Source: Halomonas ventosae (GTDB taxonomy: Bacteria; Pseudomonadota; Gammaproteobacteria; Pseudomonadales; Halomonadaceae). Taken from it: a stretch of DNA of 40,865 bases. Positions 33,585 to 40,865 of the stretch are shown here, in pieces. The notes beneath the pieces were generated by a model that saw nothing but the letters and a program-made list of their open reading frames with translations, had not been told where the DNA came from and did no database searches. Location: assembly GCF_004361885.1 (NCBI RefSeq), contig NZ_SNWH01000022.1, forward strand, positions 1 through 40,865, given 5' to 3'. The translations under genes and the position numbers were made by a program. Numbering within the stretch: position 1 is the stretch's first letter; each line of letters begins with the position of its first letter.

Positions 33585-33992
33585 ATGTTTATCCGCACCA
33601 TCGAGCCCGCCTTCTACGACACCGATGCCCTGGGCCACGTCAACAATACCCGGCTGCCGGCCTGGTTCGAGCTGGCCCGCAACGACCTCTTTCGACTGTT
33701 CACGCCGGATCTGGACCCGCGCAAGTGGCGCCTGATCATAGCCCGTATGGAGGTCGACTACCGGGCCGAGCTGCAGTACGGCCGTGAGATCGAGATCCGC
33801 ACCTACATCTCGCGGCTTGGCAACAGCTCTTTCACGGTGAGCCAGGAGGCGCGCCAGGACGGCCAGCTGACCAATCTCGGCCATGCCGTGATGGTGCATT
33901 TCGACCATACAACCAAGAAGTCCGTCCCTATCGAAGGCGAGCTGCGCGAGGCCCTCGAAGCGCATCTCCAGGCAGAGCCGGCAGACGCATGA
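33585..33992 (+). CDS. acyl-CoA thioesterase, 4HBT hotdog family
   Basis: A 135-residue single-hotdog protein. The 4HBT active-site motif Y-D-T-D-A-L-G-H-V-N-N (about residues 10-20) with its catalytic Asp is intact, and the long central helix (A-W-F-E-L-A-R-N-D-L-F) and strand I-I-A-R-M-E-V-D-Y follow. It hydrolyses an acyl-CoA thioester, as in the YbgC/FadM-type group; the chain length is unknown. GAGGA about eight bases upstream marks the ATG at 33585. Its stop overlaps the ybaK start (ATGA), so the two are coupled. Confidence 0.92.
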   Translation: MFIRTIEPAFYDTDALGHVNNTRLPAWFELARNDLFRLFTPDLDPRKWRLIIARMEVDYRAELQYGREIEIRTYISRLGNSSFTVSQEARQDGQLTNLGHAVMVHFDHTTKKSVPIEGELREALEAHLQAEPADA

Positions 33993-34456
33993 CCCCGGCG
34001 GTGAAGGCGCTCGAGCGAGCCGGCGTGGCATTCACCCTGGCCGAGTACGACCACGACCCGCGCAGCCCCGCCTATGGCGAGGAGGCCGCCCGGGCGCTGG
34101 GCCTCTCGCCCGAGGCGGTGTTCAAGACCTTGCTTGTCCGGCTCGACGACGGCCGCCTGGCGATGGCCATGCTGGCGGTCTCTGCCCAGCTCGACCTCAA
34201 GGCCCTGGCCCGGGCCGCCGGGGCGCGCAAGGCCAGCCTGGCCGACCCCGCCGATGCCGAGCGCGCCACCGGCTACGTGGTCGGCGGCATCAGCCCGCTG
34301 GGCCAGAAGAAGCGCCTGCCCGCCTTCCTCGATGTCGGCGCCGAGCAGCGCGAGACCCTCCACGTCAGCGGCGGTCGCCGCGGGCTGGAGCTCTGCCTGG
34401 CGCCTAGCGACCTGATGCGCCTGACCGAGGCCCGCCTTGCCGCTCTGGCTCGGTAA
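33989..34456 (+). CDS. ybaK: Cys-tRNA(Pro)/Cys-tRNA(Cys) deacylase YbaK
   Basis: A 155-residue trans-editing enzyme that clears cysteine mischarged on tRNA-Pro. The family start T-P-A-V-K-A-L-E-R-A-G-V-A-F, the substrate-site lysine in V-F-K-T-L-L-V (about residue 45), and the G-Y-V-V-G-G-I-S-P-L-G-Q-K-K-R-L-P motif (about 94-111) are diagnostic for EbsC/YbaK. Translation is coupled to the thioesterase by ATGA overlap. Confidence 0.94.
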   Translation: MTPAVKALERAGVAFTLAEYDHDPRSPAYGEEAARALGLSPEAVFKTLLVRLDDGRLAMAMLAVSAQLDLKALARAAGARKASLADPADAERATGYVVGGISPLGQKKRLPAFLDVGAEQRETLHVSGGRRGLELCLAPSDLMRLTEARLAALAR

Positions 34457-34527
34457 TAAACCGCACCGAGCCGAACTCAGGAAAGCATTGTCACAACAGG
34501 GCCGCCAACTACCTACGGGAGCCCTAC

Positions 34528-34854
34528 ATGGCTATCCGCTATACCCTCTGGCTAGACCCGGACGACACGCCTCGGCATCGCGCCGTCGAGGCCGACCTGG
34601 AGCGCTACTTCCTCGAGCGCTTTGCCGATTACCCGCATATCCGCTTGTTCGGTGCCGACCCTTACGATTATGATGCGCCGTTCAATCGCCTCCACGATGT
34701 GCTGATGGCGCGCGCCGGCGAATACTGCGAGCGGGAGTGGCGCTACGTACCCACTCCCGAGCAGCTCAACCGCGCCTTCTTCCTCGCCGTAGGGCGCTCG
34801 AACAAGTTCGTACGGGATGACGACGATGGTGATCCGCACCGATCTGGCCCCTGA
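34528..34854 (+). CDS. hypothetical protein, 108 aa
   Basis: No family recognised. It is soluble and acidic, with many aromatic and charged residues (Y-F-L-E-R-F-A-D-Y-P, D-P-Y-D-Y-D-A-P-F-N-R-L) and an Asp-rich tail (D-D-D-D-G-D). The tail is encoded where the gene overlaps the next one. GGGAG before the ATG supports the start. It follows ybaK by 71 bp and overlaps the DUF501 gene by 29 bp, so the two are probably expressed together. Confidence 0.65.
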   Translation: MAIRYTLWLDPDDTPRHRAVEADLERYFLERFADYPHIRLFGADPYDYDAPFNRLHDVLMARAGEYCEREWRYVPTPEQLNRAFFLAVGRSNKFVRDDDDGDPHRSGP

Positions 34855-35347
34855 TGCGCGACAACTGGCCATCATTACCGAGCAGCTGGGTCGCGCACCC
34901 CGCGGCATCGAGAGCGTGGCGGCCACCGACGGTGAAGGTACCCCACTGGTGCTGCGCATGGCGCCCATCGTCGACGGCACCCCCTTCCCGACGCTCTATT
35001 GGCTCTGCTCCGCGCGGCTCAAGGTCGAGATCTCGCACATCGAGGCCGCCGGGGTGATCAAGCAGCTGGAGAGACGCCTGCAGCAGGACCCCGACTTCCT
35101 GGCCGCCTACCACCGCAGCCACGAGGCCTATGTGGCGGCCCGCTGGGCCTACATGAGCGAGGCCCAGCGGGCCGAGGTGGTCCGGCTGGGTTATACGGAG
35201 GTGCTCACCCGGCGCGGCATCGGCGGCATCGCCAACCGCGACCAGGTGCGCTGCCTGCACACTCAGTATGCCCATCATCTGTGCGGCGAGAATGTCATCG
35301 GCCAATGGCTCGACGCGCACCATGCGGTAGCCGACTGCCTGCCCTGA
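34826..35347 (+). CDS. DUF501-family protein
   Basis: A 173-residue protein of a family found widely in proteobacteria and actinobacteria, function unknown. Typical traits: the start region with Q-L-G-R-A-P-R-G-I (residues about 21-29), P-F-P-T-L-Y-W-L-C (about 56-64), the S-H-I-E-A-A-G-V-I segment, and a C-terminal C-L-H-T-Q-Y-A-H-H-L block with clustered His and Cys (metal-binding in appearance). I chose the ATG at 34826 because GGG lies nine bases upstream; an ATG at 34817 has no usable spacing. The gene starts inside the preceding hypothetical gene. Confidence 0.85.
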   Translation: MVIRTDLAPDARQLAIITEQLGRAPRGIESVAATDGEGTPLVLRMAPIVDGTPFPTLYWLCSARLKVEISHIEAAGVIKQLERRLQQDPDFLAAYHRSHEAYVAARWAYMSEAQRAEVVRLGYTEVLTRRGIGGIANRDQVRCLHTQYAHHLCGENVIGQWLDAHHAVADCLP

Positions 35348-35410
35348 CCCCAGTAGGCCCCCTGGCCATCAGCTCCTGGGAGGGCAAACGCTTGTTGCCA
35401 AGGAGAAGAG

Positions 35411-35965
35411 ATGTCGAGATTCTGCGTCTATCTGGGCTCCCGGAAGGGCCGTGACCCGCAATTCCTTGCGGCCGTGCGCCAGCTCGGCGGCGAGCTGGCC
35501 CGGCGTGGTCACGGCCTGGTCTATGGTGGTGCCCGCGTTGGCCTGATGGGCACCCTGGCCGATGCAGTCATGGCGGCCGGCGGCGAGGTCATCGGCGTCA
35601 TGCCCGACCACCTGGTCGAGCGCGAGCAGGCTCACCATGGCCTGAGCGAGCTGGTGCGGGTACGCAACATGCACGAGCGCAAGGCGAGCATGGCGGCCCA
35701 TGCCGATGCCTTCCTGATGCTGCCCGGCGGCATCGGTACCCTGGAGGAATTCTTCGAGGCCTGGACCTGGCAGTACCTGGGCCTGCATGACAAGCCGATC
35801 GGCGTGCTCGACATCGCCGGCTTCTATACTCCACTGCTGGCCTTCCTCGACACTACCGTGGCGCAGGGCTTCCTCAATGGTCGCACCCGGGCCGAGCTGA
35901 TCGACGCTGCAGACCCCACCGAGCTGCTCGATGCACTGGAGAAGCGACTGGCCATGGTGGGCTGA
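35411..35965 (+). CDS. LOG-family protein (nucleoside 5'-monophosphate phosphoribohydrolase-like)
   Basis: A 184-residue Rossmann-like protein of the LOG/YgdH family. Motifs are complete: V-Y-L-G-S-R (about 6-11), L-V-Y-G-G-A-R-V-G-L-M-G, M-H-E-R-K-A-S-M and the signature P-G-G-I-G-T-L-E-E-F-F-E (about 105-116). Family enzymes cleave the N-glycosidic bond of AMP or cytokinin ribotides; in bacteria the natural role is mostly nucleotide salvage and not well known. AAGGAG directly upstream of the ATG is strong. Convergent with the DEDDh exonuclease (11 bp apart). Confidence 0.92.
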   Translation: MSRFCVYLGSRKGRDPQFLAAVRQLGGELARRGHGLVYGGARVGLMGTLADAVMAAGGEVIGVMPDHLVEREQAHHGLSELVRVRNMHERKASMAAHADAFLMLPGGIGTLEEFFEAWTWQYLGLHDKPIGVLDIAGFYTPLLAFLDTTVAQGFLNGRTRAELIDAADPTELLDALEKRLAMVG

Positions 35966-35976
35966 GCGACCCGGCC

Positions 35977-36477
35977 TCAGGCGCCGGCGGCGAGCGCGAG
36001 GGTGCGCAGGTAGGTGAGCTGCAGCAAGTGGGCGTCATCGCCGGCCCGATGCCGATGGATGCCCTGCTCGCGGATGATGAGCTCCTTGGTATGGCTCCAC
36101 AGGGCCTGCTGCCGCTCGCTGAGCAGGATGCGCAAGGCCTCCAGGCGGAAGCCCGGCAGCATGCCCGCATGGTGGAAGAGCAGCGACAGCCAGGTGTTGT
36201 CGTAGCCCCAGCTGTCACTGTAGGCGATACCCGGCTCCGTCAGCTCGTCATTGAGCCAGCGAGCCACCTGACGCACCGGGTAGCCCTCACGCTGCAGACG
36301 TCCGCGGCTGATGCCGTGAAGCAGCTCGGCCTTGGGGTCCCAATGCGTCCACTCGGTCAGTGGCTGGATCAGGAAGGCGCAGGTACTGCCATCGGCGCGG
36401 GCCAAGCCGACCTCGATGGGGTAGCTGCCGCGCCCAAAGCCGGACGCCTCGATATCCAGCAGAGTGGGTAACGTCAC
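35977..36477 (-). CDS. DEDDh 3'-5' exonuclease-fold protein
   Basis: A 166-residue exonuclease-like protein. The Exo I motif L-D-I-E-A-S-G-F-G gives D8 and E10; Exo II is near W-G-Y-D-N (D93); Exo III-epsilon H-R-A-G-D-D-A gives H143 and D148. All acidic residues needed for two-metal catalysis are present, so it is probably an active nuclease on short DNA or RNA ends. It is a stand-alone domain, shorter than DnaQ. The start is a GTG; AAGGA lies about 12 bases upstream, which is long. Specificity cannot be told. Confidence 0.85.
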   Translation of the reverse strand: MTLPTLLDIEASGFGRGSYPIEVGLARADGSTCAFLIQPLTEWTHWDPKAELLHGISRGRLQREGYPVRQVARWLNDELTEPGIAYSDSWGYDNTWLSLLFHHAGMLPGFRLEALRILLSERQQALWSHTKELIIREQGIHRHRAGDDAHLLQLTYLRTLALAAGA

Positions 36478-36527
36478 GGGCGGGAGCGTCCTTGATCGAG
36501 ATAGCCGATGGCAGGAAAGGCAAACGA

Positions 36528-37043
36528 CTAGTGTCGCGTCTCGCCGTCGGCCCTGTCCAGCGAGCCGGCAAGCCCCGCCAGGCGGTCGGCCAGAACCTGC
36601 CAGTGCCTCGCCTTCTCGACATCCACCGGCAGCCCCAGCTCGCCGTCGCAGTAAGCACGGGCCAGTCGGCTCGCCGCCAGCGGATGACCCGCCTCACCGG
36701 CGCGCGCATACCAGGTCACGGCATGCTCGTGGCGGGAAGGATACTGGGCGCAACCGTGCTCGTGGATCTGGCCGGCCTGGTACTGGGCCTTGGCATCCCC
36801 GGCATGGGCTGCCTCGAGCACGTAGCGCGCCCCGCGGGACTTGTCCTGGGGACTGACGCCGCGGTGGAAAAGCATATGACCATACTGCGACAGCGCCGCC
36901 GGATGCCCGGCATTGGCGCAGCGCTGGAAGAGGTGCATGGTCAGGCGCTGGGTACGCGGCGAGCGGGGCAGCCAGCGGGTATGGAACAGTTGCTGTGCAA
37001 GCCGGTACTCGAGCCGGGTGAACAGTGAGGATGCCTCTGACAT
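36528..37043 (-). CDS. Sel1-like repeat protein
   Basis: A 171-residue protein with Sel1-type TPR repeats: A-L-S-Q-Y-G-H-M-L-F (about 50), A-K-A-Q-Y-Q-A-G-Q-I-H-E-H-G (about 85) and P-L-A-A-S-R-L-A-R-A-Y-C-D-G (about 122), each with the G-x-x-x-A-x-x-x-L/Y-A pattern. No signal peptide or membrane helix. Such proteins mediate protein contacts; the partner is unknown. The ATG at 37043 is preceded by AGGG at about ten bases, and a perfect hairpin lies in the leader at 37080-37100. It is 50 bp upstream of the exonuclease gene on the same strand, possibly one transcript. Confidence 0.85.
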   Translation of the reverse strand: MSEASSLFTRLEYRLAQQLFHTRWLPRSPRTQRLTMHLFQRCANAGHPAALSQYGHMLFHRGVSPQDKSRGARYVLEAAHAGDAKAQYQAGQIHEHGCAQYPSRHEHAVTWYARAGEAGHPLAASRLARAYCDGELGLPVDVEKARHWQVLADRLAGLAGSLDRADGETRH

Positions 37044-37079
37044 GGCAACAGCCCTGCGTCCAGTGGTGCGAAAGCGATA

Positions 37080-37100
37080 CCGGCCACCTCTTGTGGCCGG
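37080..37100. other. perfect hairpin in the leader of the Sel1 gene
   Basis: CCGGCCAC and GTGGCCGG form an 8-bp perfect stem with loop CTCTT, 37 bases upstream of the Sel1-protein ATG on the minus strand. No T-run follows on either strand. It may be an operator or a leader RNA structure. Confidence 0.45.
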
Positions 37101-37265
37101 CATTGCTTCCTGCAGTACAAAGGTGGCCCTGCGGACTCCGCCGGGTCAACGGGCAGCAAGCATACGCGCCCCCAGGCAGTGACTCAACCCCGCGATTTGC
37201 CGCCTCGGCTAAGCCCCGCTACCCTACCAGGTCAATCCCTTCAGCACTCCTACCAGGAGCCACCG

Positions 37266-38297
37266 ATGCAGACAAGACCGCTAGGCGATACCGGCATCGA
37301 GGTCAGCCGCCTGTGCCTTGGCACCATGACCTTTGGCGAGCAGAACAGTGAAGCCGAGGCCCACGAGCAGCTCGACCGCGCCGTGGCCTTCGGCATTAAC
37401 TTCATCGATACCGCCGAGATGTACCCGGTGCCTCCCAAGGCCGACACCCAAGGTCGTACCGAAGCCTTTGTCGGCAGCTGGCTCAAGCGTCGCAGCACCC
37501 GTGATGACGTGATCATCGCCACCAAGGCCGCTGGTCCCGGCCTCGAACACATCCGCGGCGGCCCGCGTCTCACCCGCGAGCATCTCCACCAGGCGATCGA
37601 CGAAAGCCTCGCCCGGCTGCAGACCGACTACGTGGACCTCTACCAGCTGCACTGGCCCGAGCGGAAGACCAACTTCTTTGGCAGGCTCGGCTACGAGCAC
37701 GATGCCCAGGAGGATGCCACACCGCTGGAGGAGACCCTGGCGGCGCTCAAGGAGCTGGTGGATGCCGGCAAGACACGCGCCATCGGGCTCTCCAACGACA
37801 CGCCCTGGGGTGTGATGCGCGCTCTACACCTGGCCGACACTTTTGGCCTGCCACGTGTCGCCAGCATCCAGAACCCCTACAGCCTGCTCAATCGCACCTT
37901 CGAGGTGGGGCTGGCCGAGGTCGCCCATCGCGAGCGGGTGGGACTACTGGCCTACTCGCCGCTGGCCTTCGGCATGCTCTCCGGCAAGTACCTTAATGGC
38001 GCCCGTCCTGCCGGCGCCCGGCTGACCCGCTTCGAGCGCTTCCAGCGCTACAGCAACCCGCTGGCCGAGGAGGCGACCTCGGCCTATGTGCAGATCGCCC
38101 GCGACCATGGCCTGGACCCCGCCCGTATGGCCCTGGCCTACGTCAACTCGCGCCCCTTTTTGACCAGCAACATCATCGGCGCTACTACCAAGGAGCAGCT
38201 GGAGAGCAACCTGGCCAGCGAGTCCCTGCGGCTCGACGCCGAGGTGCTTGAGGCCATCGAGGCGGTTCATCGACGCATTCCCAACCCCGCATCCTGA
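37266..38297 (+). CDS. tas: NADP(H)-dependent aldo/keto reductase, Tas-like
   Basis: A 343-residue aldo/keto reductase (E. coli Tas: 346). The tetrad is visible: D in F-I-D-T-A-E-M-Y with its Tyr (about residues 46-53), K in A-T-K-A-A-G and H in L-Y-Q-L-H-W-P-E-R. The NADP-binding end has [10 protein letters not shown]. The Y-P-V-P-P-K segment after the catalytic Tyr is characteristic of Tas. The exact substrate is unknown in any organism. AGGAG about six bases before the ATG at 37266 supports the start; a longer in-frame ORF exists but its first part is not family-like. Confidence 0.93.
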   Translation: MQTRPLGDTGIEVSRLCLGTMTFGEQNSEAEAHEQLDRAVAFGINFIDTAEMYPVPPKADTQGRTEAFVGSWLKRRSTRDDVIIATKAAGPGLEHIRGGPRLTREHLHQAIDESLARLQTDYVDLYQLHWPERKTNFFGRLGYEHDAQEDATPLEETLAALKELVDAGKTRAIGLSNDTPWGVMRALHLADTFGLPRVASIQNPYSLLNRTFEVGLAEVAHRERVGLLAYSPLAFGMLSGKYLNGARPAGARLTRFERFQRYSNPLAEEATSAYVQIARDHGLDPARMALAYVNSRPFLTSNIIGATTKEQLESNLASESLRLDAEVLEAIEAVHRRIPNPAS

Positions 38298-38311
38298 GCC
38301 CACGCCAGCAC

Positions 38312-38338
38312 GAGGAGCTATCGCCACGATAGCCCCTC
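38312..38338 (+). terminator. hairpin after tas, terminator-like without T-run
   Basis: GAGG-A-GCTATCG / CGATAGC-C-CCTC forms 11 base pairs around one mismatch with a 3-base loop (CCA), 15 bases after the tas stop and just before the candidate yaaA promoter. No T-run follows. Confidence 0.45.
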
Positions 38339-38352
38339 GCACCAGGGGGGCT

Positions 38353-38361
38353 TGGTATACT
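38353..38361 (+). promoter_or_regulatory. candidate extended -10 promoter of yaaA
   Basis: TGGTATACT: a TG one base before a near-consensus -10 TATACT (38356-38361), with no good -35. A start near 38368 would give a leader of about 48 bases. Extended -10 elements often work with an activator such as OxyR, but no site was identified. Confidence 0.45.
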
Positions 38362-38415
38362 GGCTTGCATTCATTGCCATCTGGCTACCCCCTCCTTCAG
38401 GTACAGGAACGCCCC

Positions 38416-39195
38416 ATGCTGAGCGTGATCTCACCCGCCAAGACGCTGGACTTCGAGACTCCGGCCACCACGACCCTGCACACCCAGCCGGAGTATCTCG
38501 AGCGTAGCCGTGAGCTGATCGAGATCCTGCGCGACTACTCGCCCCAGCGGCTCAGCGAGCTGATGGGCATCAGCGACAAGCTGGCCGGGCTCAATGCCGC
38601 CCGCTTCGCCGAATGGCACACCCCCTTCACGCCCGAGAACGCCAAGCCCGCCGCCCAGGCCTTCCAGGGCGATGTCTACATGGGTCTTGAGGCAACGTCC
38701 TTCAGCGACGACGACAACGCCTTCGCTCAACAACACCTGCGCATCCTCTCTGGCCTCTATGGCCTGCTGCGCCCCCTCGACCTGATCCAGCCCTACCGCC
38801 TGGAGATGGGCACCAAGCTCGACAATCCCGCCGGAAAGGACCTCTACGCCTTCTGGAGGTCGACCCTCACCGCCGAGCTCGACCGCGCCGTGGAGAAAAG
38901 CGGTACGCCGGTGCTGGTCAACCTGGCCTCCAACGAGTACGCCAAGGCGATCGACACCCGAGCACTCACCTCACGGGTGATCACCCCGGTGTTCAAGGAC
39001 GAGAAGAACGGCAAGCTGAAGATCATCAGCTTCTACGCCAAGAAGGCCCGCGGCCTGATGGCCGCCTGGATGATCCGCGAGCGCCTGGACGACCCCGAGG
39101 ACCTCAAGGACTTCGACGTGGCGGGCTATGCCTACAACGCCGCTCTCTCGGAAGGCGACACCCTGGTCTTCACCCGAGCCGAGGGCGCCACCTGA
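38416..39195 (+). CDS. yaaA: peroxide stress protein YaaA
   Basis: A 259-residue cytosolic protein of the YaaA/UPF0246 family, which in E. coli is induced by OxyR and limits free iron and DNA damage during H2O2 stress. Diagnostic blocks: the start [25 protein letters not shown] (about 114-125), Y-R-L-E-M-G-T-K-L (about 130-138), N-L-A-S-N-E-Y and [11 protein letters not shown]. The ATG at 38416 gives the family length; earlier in-frame codons overlap tas and are rejected. Confidence 0.96.
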   Translation: MLSVISPAKTLDFETPATTTLHTQPEYLERSRELIEILRDYSPQRLSELMGISDKLAGLNAARFAEWHTPFTPENAKPAAQAFQGDVYMGLEATSFSDDDNAFAQQHLRILSGLYGLLRPLDLIQPYRLEMGTKLDNPAGKDLYAFWRSTLTAELDRAVEKSGTPVLVNLASNEYAKAIDTRALTSRVITPVFKDEKNGKLKIISFYAKKARGLMAAWMIRERLDDPEDLKDFDVAGYAYNAALSEGDTLVFTRAEGAT

Positions 39196-39199
39196 TTGA

Positions 39200-39778
39200 C
39201 TAGCCGGTAAACACCAGAGGGCGCGCCGAGCGGCTCCTCAGAAAGCGACGGTGAGCCTGCTTGAAGCACGCATCGTCACAGCGGTGCAACCACTCGTAGG
39301 CAACCATGTCGGCACTCACCGGCACCGCGCCGGCCTGGACCATCCGCTCCTTGGCCAGCCGGGCCTCGGCTGAGCGCCGACTGGCGCAGGCCTCCACCAG
39401 CCAGTAGACCTGGTAGCCCGCCTCGAGCAGGCCAAGCCCGGTCTGCATCACGCAGATGTGCGCCTCGGTACCGCACAGCACCACTTGATGGCGATCTGAC
39501 GCGCCCATCGCCTCAGCGAAGGCCGGCTCGGCATGGGCATCGAAGTGAACCTTGTGCCACAGGCGGTGCGCCGGCAGTGCCTCGAGTAGCCGCTCCTCGC
39601 TGCCTCCCAACCCCTCGGGATACTGCTCGGTAACCCACACCGGCACCTCGAGTTCGCCGGCCATGCCACCCAGCCAGGCGGCCTCGGTCACCGCCTGGTC
39701 ACCATGCTCGATGACCGGCAGCAGGCCGGTCTGCAGGTCGACGATCAGCAGCAGGCTCTTCTCTCGCCTCAGGCGCAT
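39200..39778 (-). CDS. isochorismatase-family cysteine hydrolase
   Basis: A 192-residue alpha/beta hydrolase with the triad of the nicotinamidase/isochorismatase superfamily: D14 (I-V-D-L-Q-T-G), K76 (H-K-V-H-F-D) and the nucleophile C109 (G-T-E-A-H-I-C-V-M-Q-T), plus the usual cis-peptide before it. The sequence is closest to the YcaC/SnoaL-free single-domain hydrolases, substrate unknown. I chose the ATG at 39778 with AGAGG eight bases upstream; a GTG three codons earlier overlaps that site. Convergent with yaaA (4 bp between stops). Confidence 0.9.
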   Translation of the reverse strand: MRLRREKSLLLIVDLQTGLLPVIEHGDQAVTEAAWLGGMAGELEVPVWVTEQYPEGLGGSEERLLEALPAHRLWHKVHFDAHAEPAFAEAMGASDRHQVVLCGTEAHICVMQTGLGLLEAGYQVYWLVEACASRRSAEARLAKERMVQAGAVPVSADMVAYEWLHRCDDACFKQAHRRFLRSRSARPLVFTG

Positions 39779-39887
39779 CAGCGGCACCTCTCTGTTTATG
39801 CGTTAATTGTCGTGGCTGACCAGCATAATCGGTAGAATGGAGGCTTCCGACCCTTTCTCATCCCCCTTCCCCGATGGAGAATTCCCG

Positions 39888-40688
39888 ATGCGTCACCTTC
39901 TCGTCATGCTGATAGTCGGTGTGCTGGGCTTCGGCCTAGCTGTGGACCATGCCGATGCGCGCCGCCTGGGTGGCGGCAAGAGCTTCGGCAGCCAGTCCCG
40001 CAGCGTGCAACAGCCCGCGGCTACCCAGAACCAGACCACCGGCAACCGCACCACCCAGGCCCGTCCGGGCTCGCGGATGGGCGGCATGCTCGGTGGAATG
40101 CTCGCAGGCGGCTTGCTTGCCGCGCTGTTCTTCGGTGGCGCCTTCGACGAACTGCGCCTGATGGACCTCCTGCTGGTTGCCGGTGCCGCCTTCTTGCTCT
40201 TCAAGCTCTTCGTTCGGCGCCGCCCGTCCATGGCCGGCGGACCGGGTCAGTCCGCCGGCCCGCAGAGCTTCCAGGCCGAACCCGGACTACAAGGTAATAA
40301 TGCTGCCTTTGCCACGAAACCCGAGTGGTTCGACCGCGAACGCTTCCTCAGTGGCGCCAAGGAGCATTTCATGACCCTCCAACGCGCCTGGGACAACAAT
40401 GACTTCACCGGTATTCAGGAATACGTGACTCCCGAGCTTTATAACCTGTTGCGCGAGGAACGTGCCCAGCAGCCGGCCAACAATCACACCGAGATCGTGC
40501 GGATGTTCGCCGAACTCGGCGGCATTCGCGAAGTAAGCGACAAGGCCGAGGCCACCGTGATCTTCCACGGCATCATCGCCGAAAACGGCGAGGAGAACGA
40601 GTTCAACGAGACCTGGCACCTGATCCGCGAGTTGCGCGACGGTGCCCCCTGGTACCTGCAAGGCATCGAGCAAAACCCCGGCGCCTAA
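39888..40688 (+). CDS. Tim44-like domain membrane protein
   Basis: A 266-residue protein with a signal-like first helix (about 3-20, then D-H-A-D-A-R-R), a Gly/Gln/Asn/Ser-rich linker, a Gly-Met-rich hydrophobic hairpin (M-G-G-M-L-G-G-M-L-A-G-G then L-L-L-V-A-G-A-A-F-L-L-F, about 64-110) and a C-terminal Tim44/TimA domain (about 140-266) with W-F-D-R-E-R-F-L and F-M-T-L-Q-R-A-W-D-N-N-D. This layout is common in proteobacteria; the mitochondrial Tim44 role cannot be transferred. The ATG at 39888 starts at the hydrophobic helix. Confidence 0.88.
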   Translation: MRHLLVMLIVGVLGFGLAVDHADARRLGGGKSFGSQSRSVQQPAATQNQTTGNRTTQARPGSRMGGMLGGMLAGGLLAALFFGGAFDELRLMDLLLVAGAAFLLFKLFVRRRPSMAGGPGQSAGPQSFQAEPGLQGNNAAFATKPEWFDRERFLSGAKEHFMTLQRAWDNNDFTGIQEYVTPELYNLLREERAQQPANNHTEIVRMFAELGGIREVSDKAEATVIFHGIIAENGEENEFNETWHLIRELRDGAPWYLQGIEQNPGA

Positions 40689-40740
40689 CGCCTGGATCCG
40701 TTTGTCGGGAACAAACGGGGCCAGGGGGAAGCCCCCCATA

Positions 40741-40776
40741 AAAAAACCCCGAGCTCAAATGAACTCGGGGTTTTTT
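40741..40776. terminator. strong bidirectional Rho-independent terminator
   Basis: AAAAAACCCCGAG (40741-40753) and CTCGGGGTTTTTT (40764-40776) form a 13-bp perfect stem with a 10-base loop and T-runs on both strands. It ends the Tim44-like gene on the plus strand and the rRNA operon on the minus strand. A second hairpin (CCGTTTGT/ACAAACGG, 40698-40718) lies just before it. Confidence 0.93.
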
Positions 40777-40785
40777 CGGGATAAG

Positions 40786-40865
40786 TGCCTGACGATGACC
40801 TACTCTCGCATGGGGAGGCCCCACACTACCATCGGCGCTGAGCGGTTTCACTGCTGAGTTCGGCA
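40786..40865 (-). rRNA. rrf: 5S ribosomal RNA, 3' part (gene runs off the window)
   Basis: The reverse complement gives TGCCGAACTCAGCAGTGAAA, then GCGCCGATGGTAGTGTGGGG, CTCCCCATGCGAGAGTAGG and the 3' end CATCGTCAGGCACT, the standard gammaproteobacterial 5S sequence. About 80 of roughly 115 bases are inside the window. The 3' end is estimated to within a few bases. It should be the last gene of an rRNA operon lying to the right. Confidence 0.95.

Noticed and set aside
32667..34031. 454-codon minus-strand open frame opposite the membrane protein and thioesterase
   Set aside because: Composition (G, Q, H repeats) is typical of an antisense frame; both plus-strand genes have ribosome-binding sites and family motifs.

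Overview
The window is a chromosomal stretch of a high-GC gammaproteobacterium, most probably Halomonas or a close relative (Halomonadaceae). This is inferred from conserved gene orders, strong GC bias with acidic proteins, a PHB-type acetoacetyl-CoA reductase (PhaB) and REP-like elements. Nearly all genes are core housekeeping genes. There is no prophage, insertion sequence, CRISPR array or obvious defence island.

Layout. (1) 1-3592: a small secreted peptide gene and, divergent from it, a metal-resistance operon (MerR-family regulator, CopA-type Cu(I) ATPase, and a 24-residue membrane stub) behind a textbook MerR-type promoter with a long spacer. (2) 3645-5896: a divergent RecJ-type DHH exonuclease, then a repeat-rich intergenic region with a heptamer array, a paired REP-like element and a GGGGTCAG inverted repeat. 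(3) 5897-14235, all on the minus strand: ffh, rpsP-rimM-trmD-rplS, then xerD-dsbC-hom-thrC. (4) 14460-17925: ypjD and a CorC/CorB-type transporter, convergent with a TetR regulator and a PlsC-type acyltransferase. (5) 18118-21659: an SRAP-fold protein that has lost the catalytic residues, translationally coupled to a large secreted M16 protease, followed by a second copy of the REP pair in opposite orientation. (6) 21773-25260: sbcB and minCDE. (7) 25516-29122: a very long HEAT/DUF349 coiled-coil protein and phaB. (8) 29275-29588: initiator tRNA with promoter and terminator, followed by scrambled fragments of the same tRNA. (9) 29709-40688: mixed single genes and short operons (CnoX-like, MalY/PatB aminotransferase, HNH protein, membrane protein, thioesterase-ybaK, DUF501, LOG, DEDDh exonuclease, Sel1 protein, tas, yaaA, isochorismatase-like hydrolase, Tim44-like). 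(10) 40741-40865: a strong bidirectional terminator and the 3' end of a 5S rRNA gene on the minus strand.

Genes that work together: copper sensing and efflux; ribosome assembly and tRNA/rRNA modification with the SRP protein; threonine biosynthesis (hom-thrC); disulfide isomerisation (dsbC) and dimer resolution (xerD); division-site placement (minCDE); and DNA end processing (RecJ-like, SbcB, DEDDh exonuclease).

The most unusual items are the catalytically dead SRAP homologue coupled to the M16 protease, the tRNA-fMet fragment mosaic, the pair of inversely oriented REP elements, the divalent-type cysteine (C77) in a regulator of a Cu(I)-type ATPase, and the truncated membrane-anchor ORF after copA. 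I did not find a clear multi-gene system that is wholly new.
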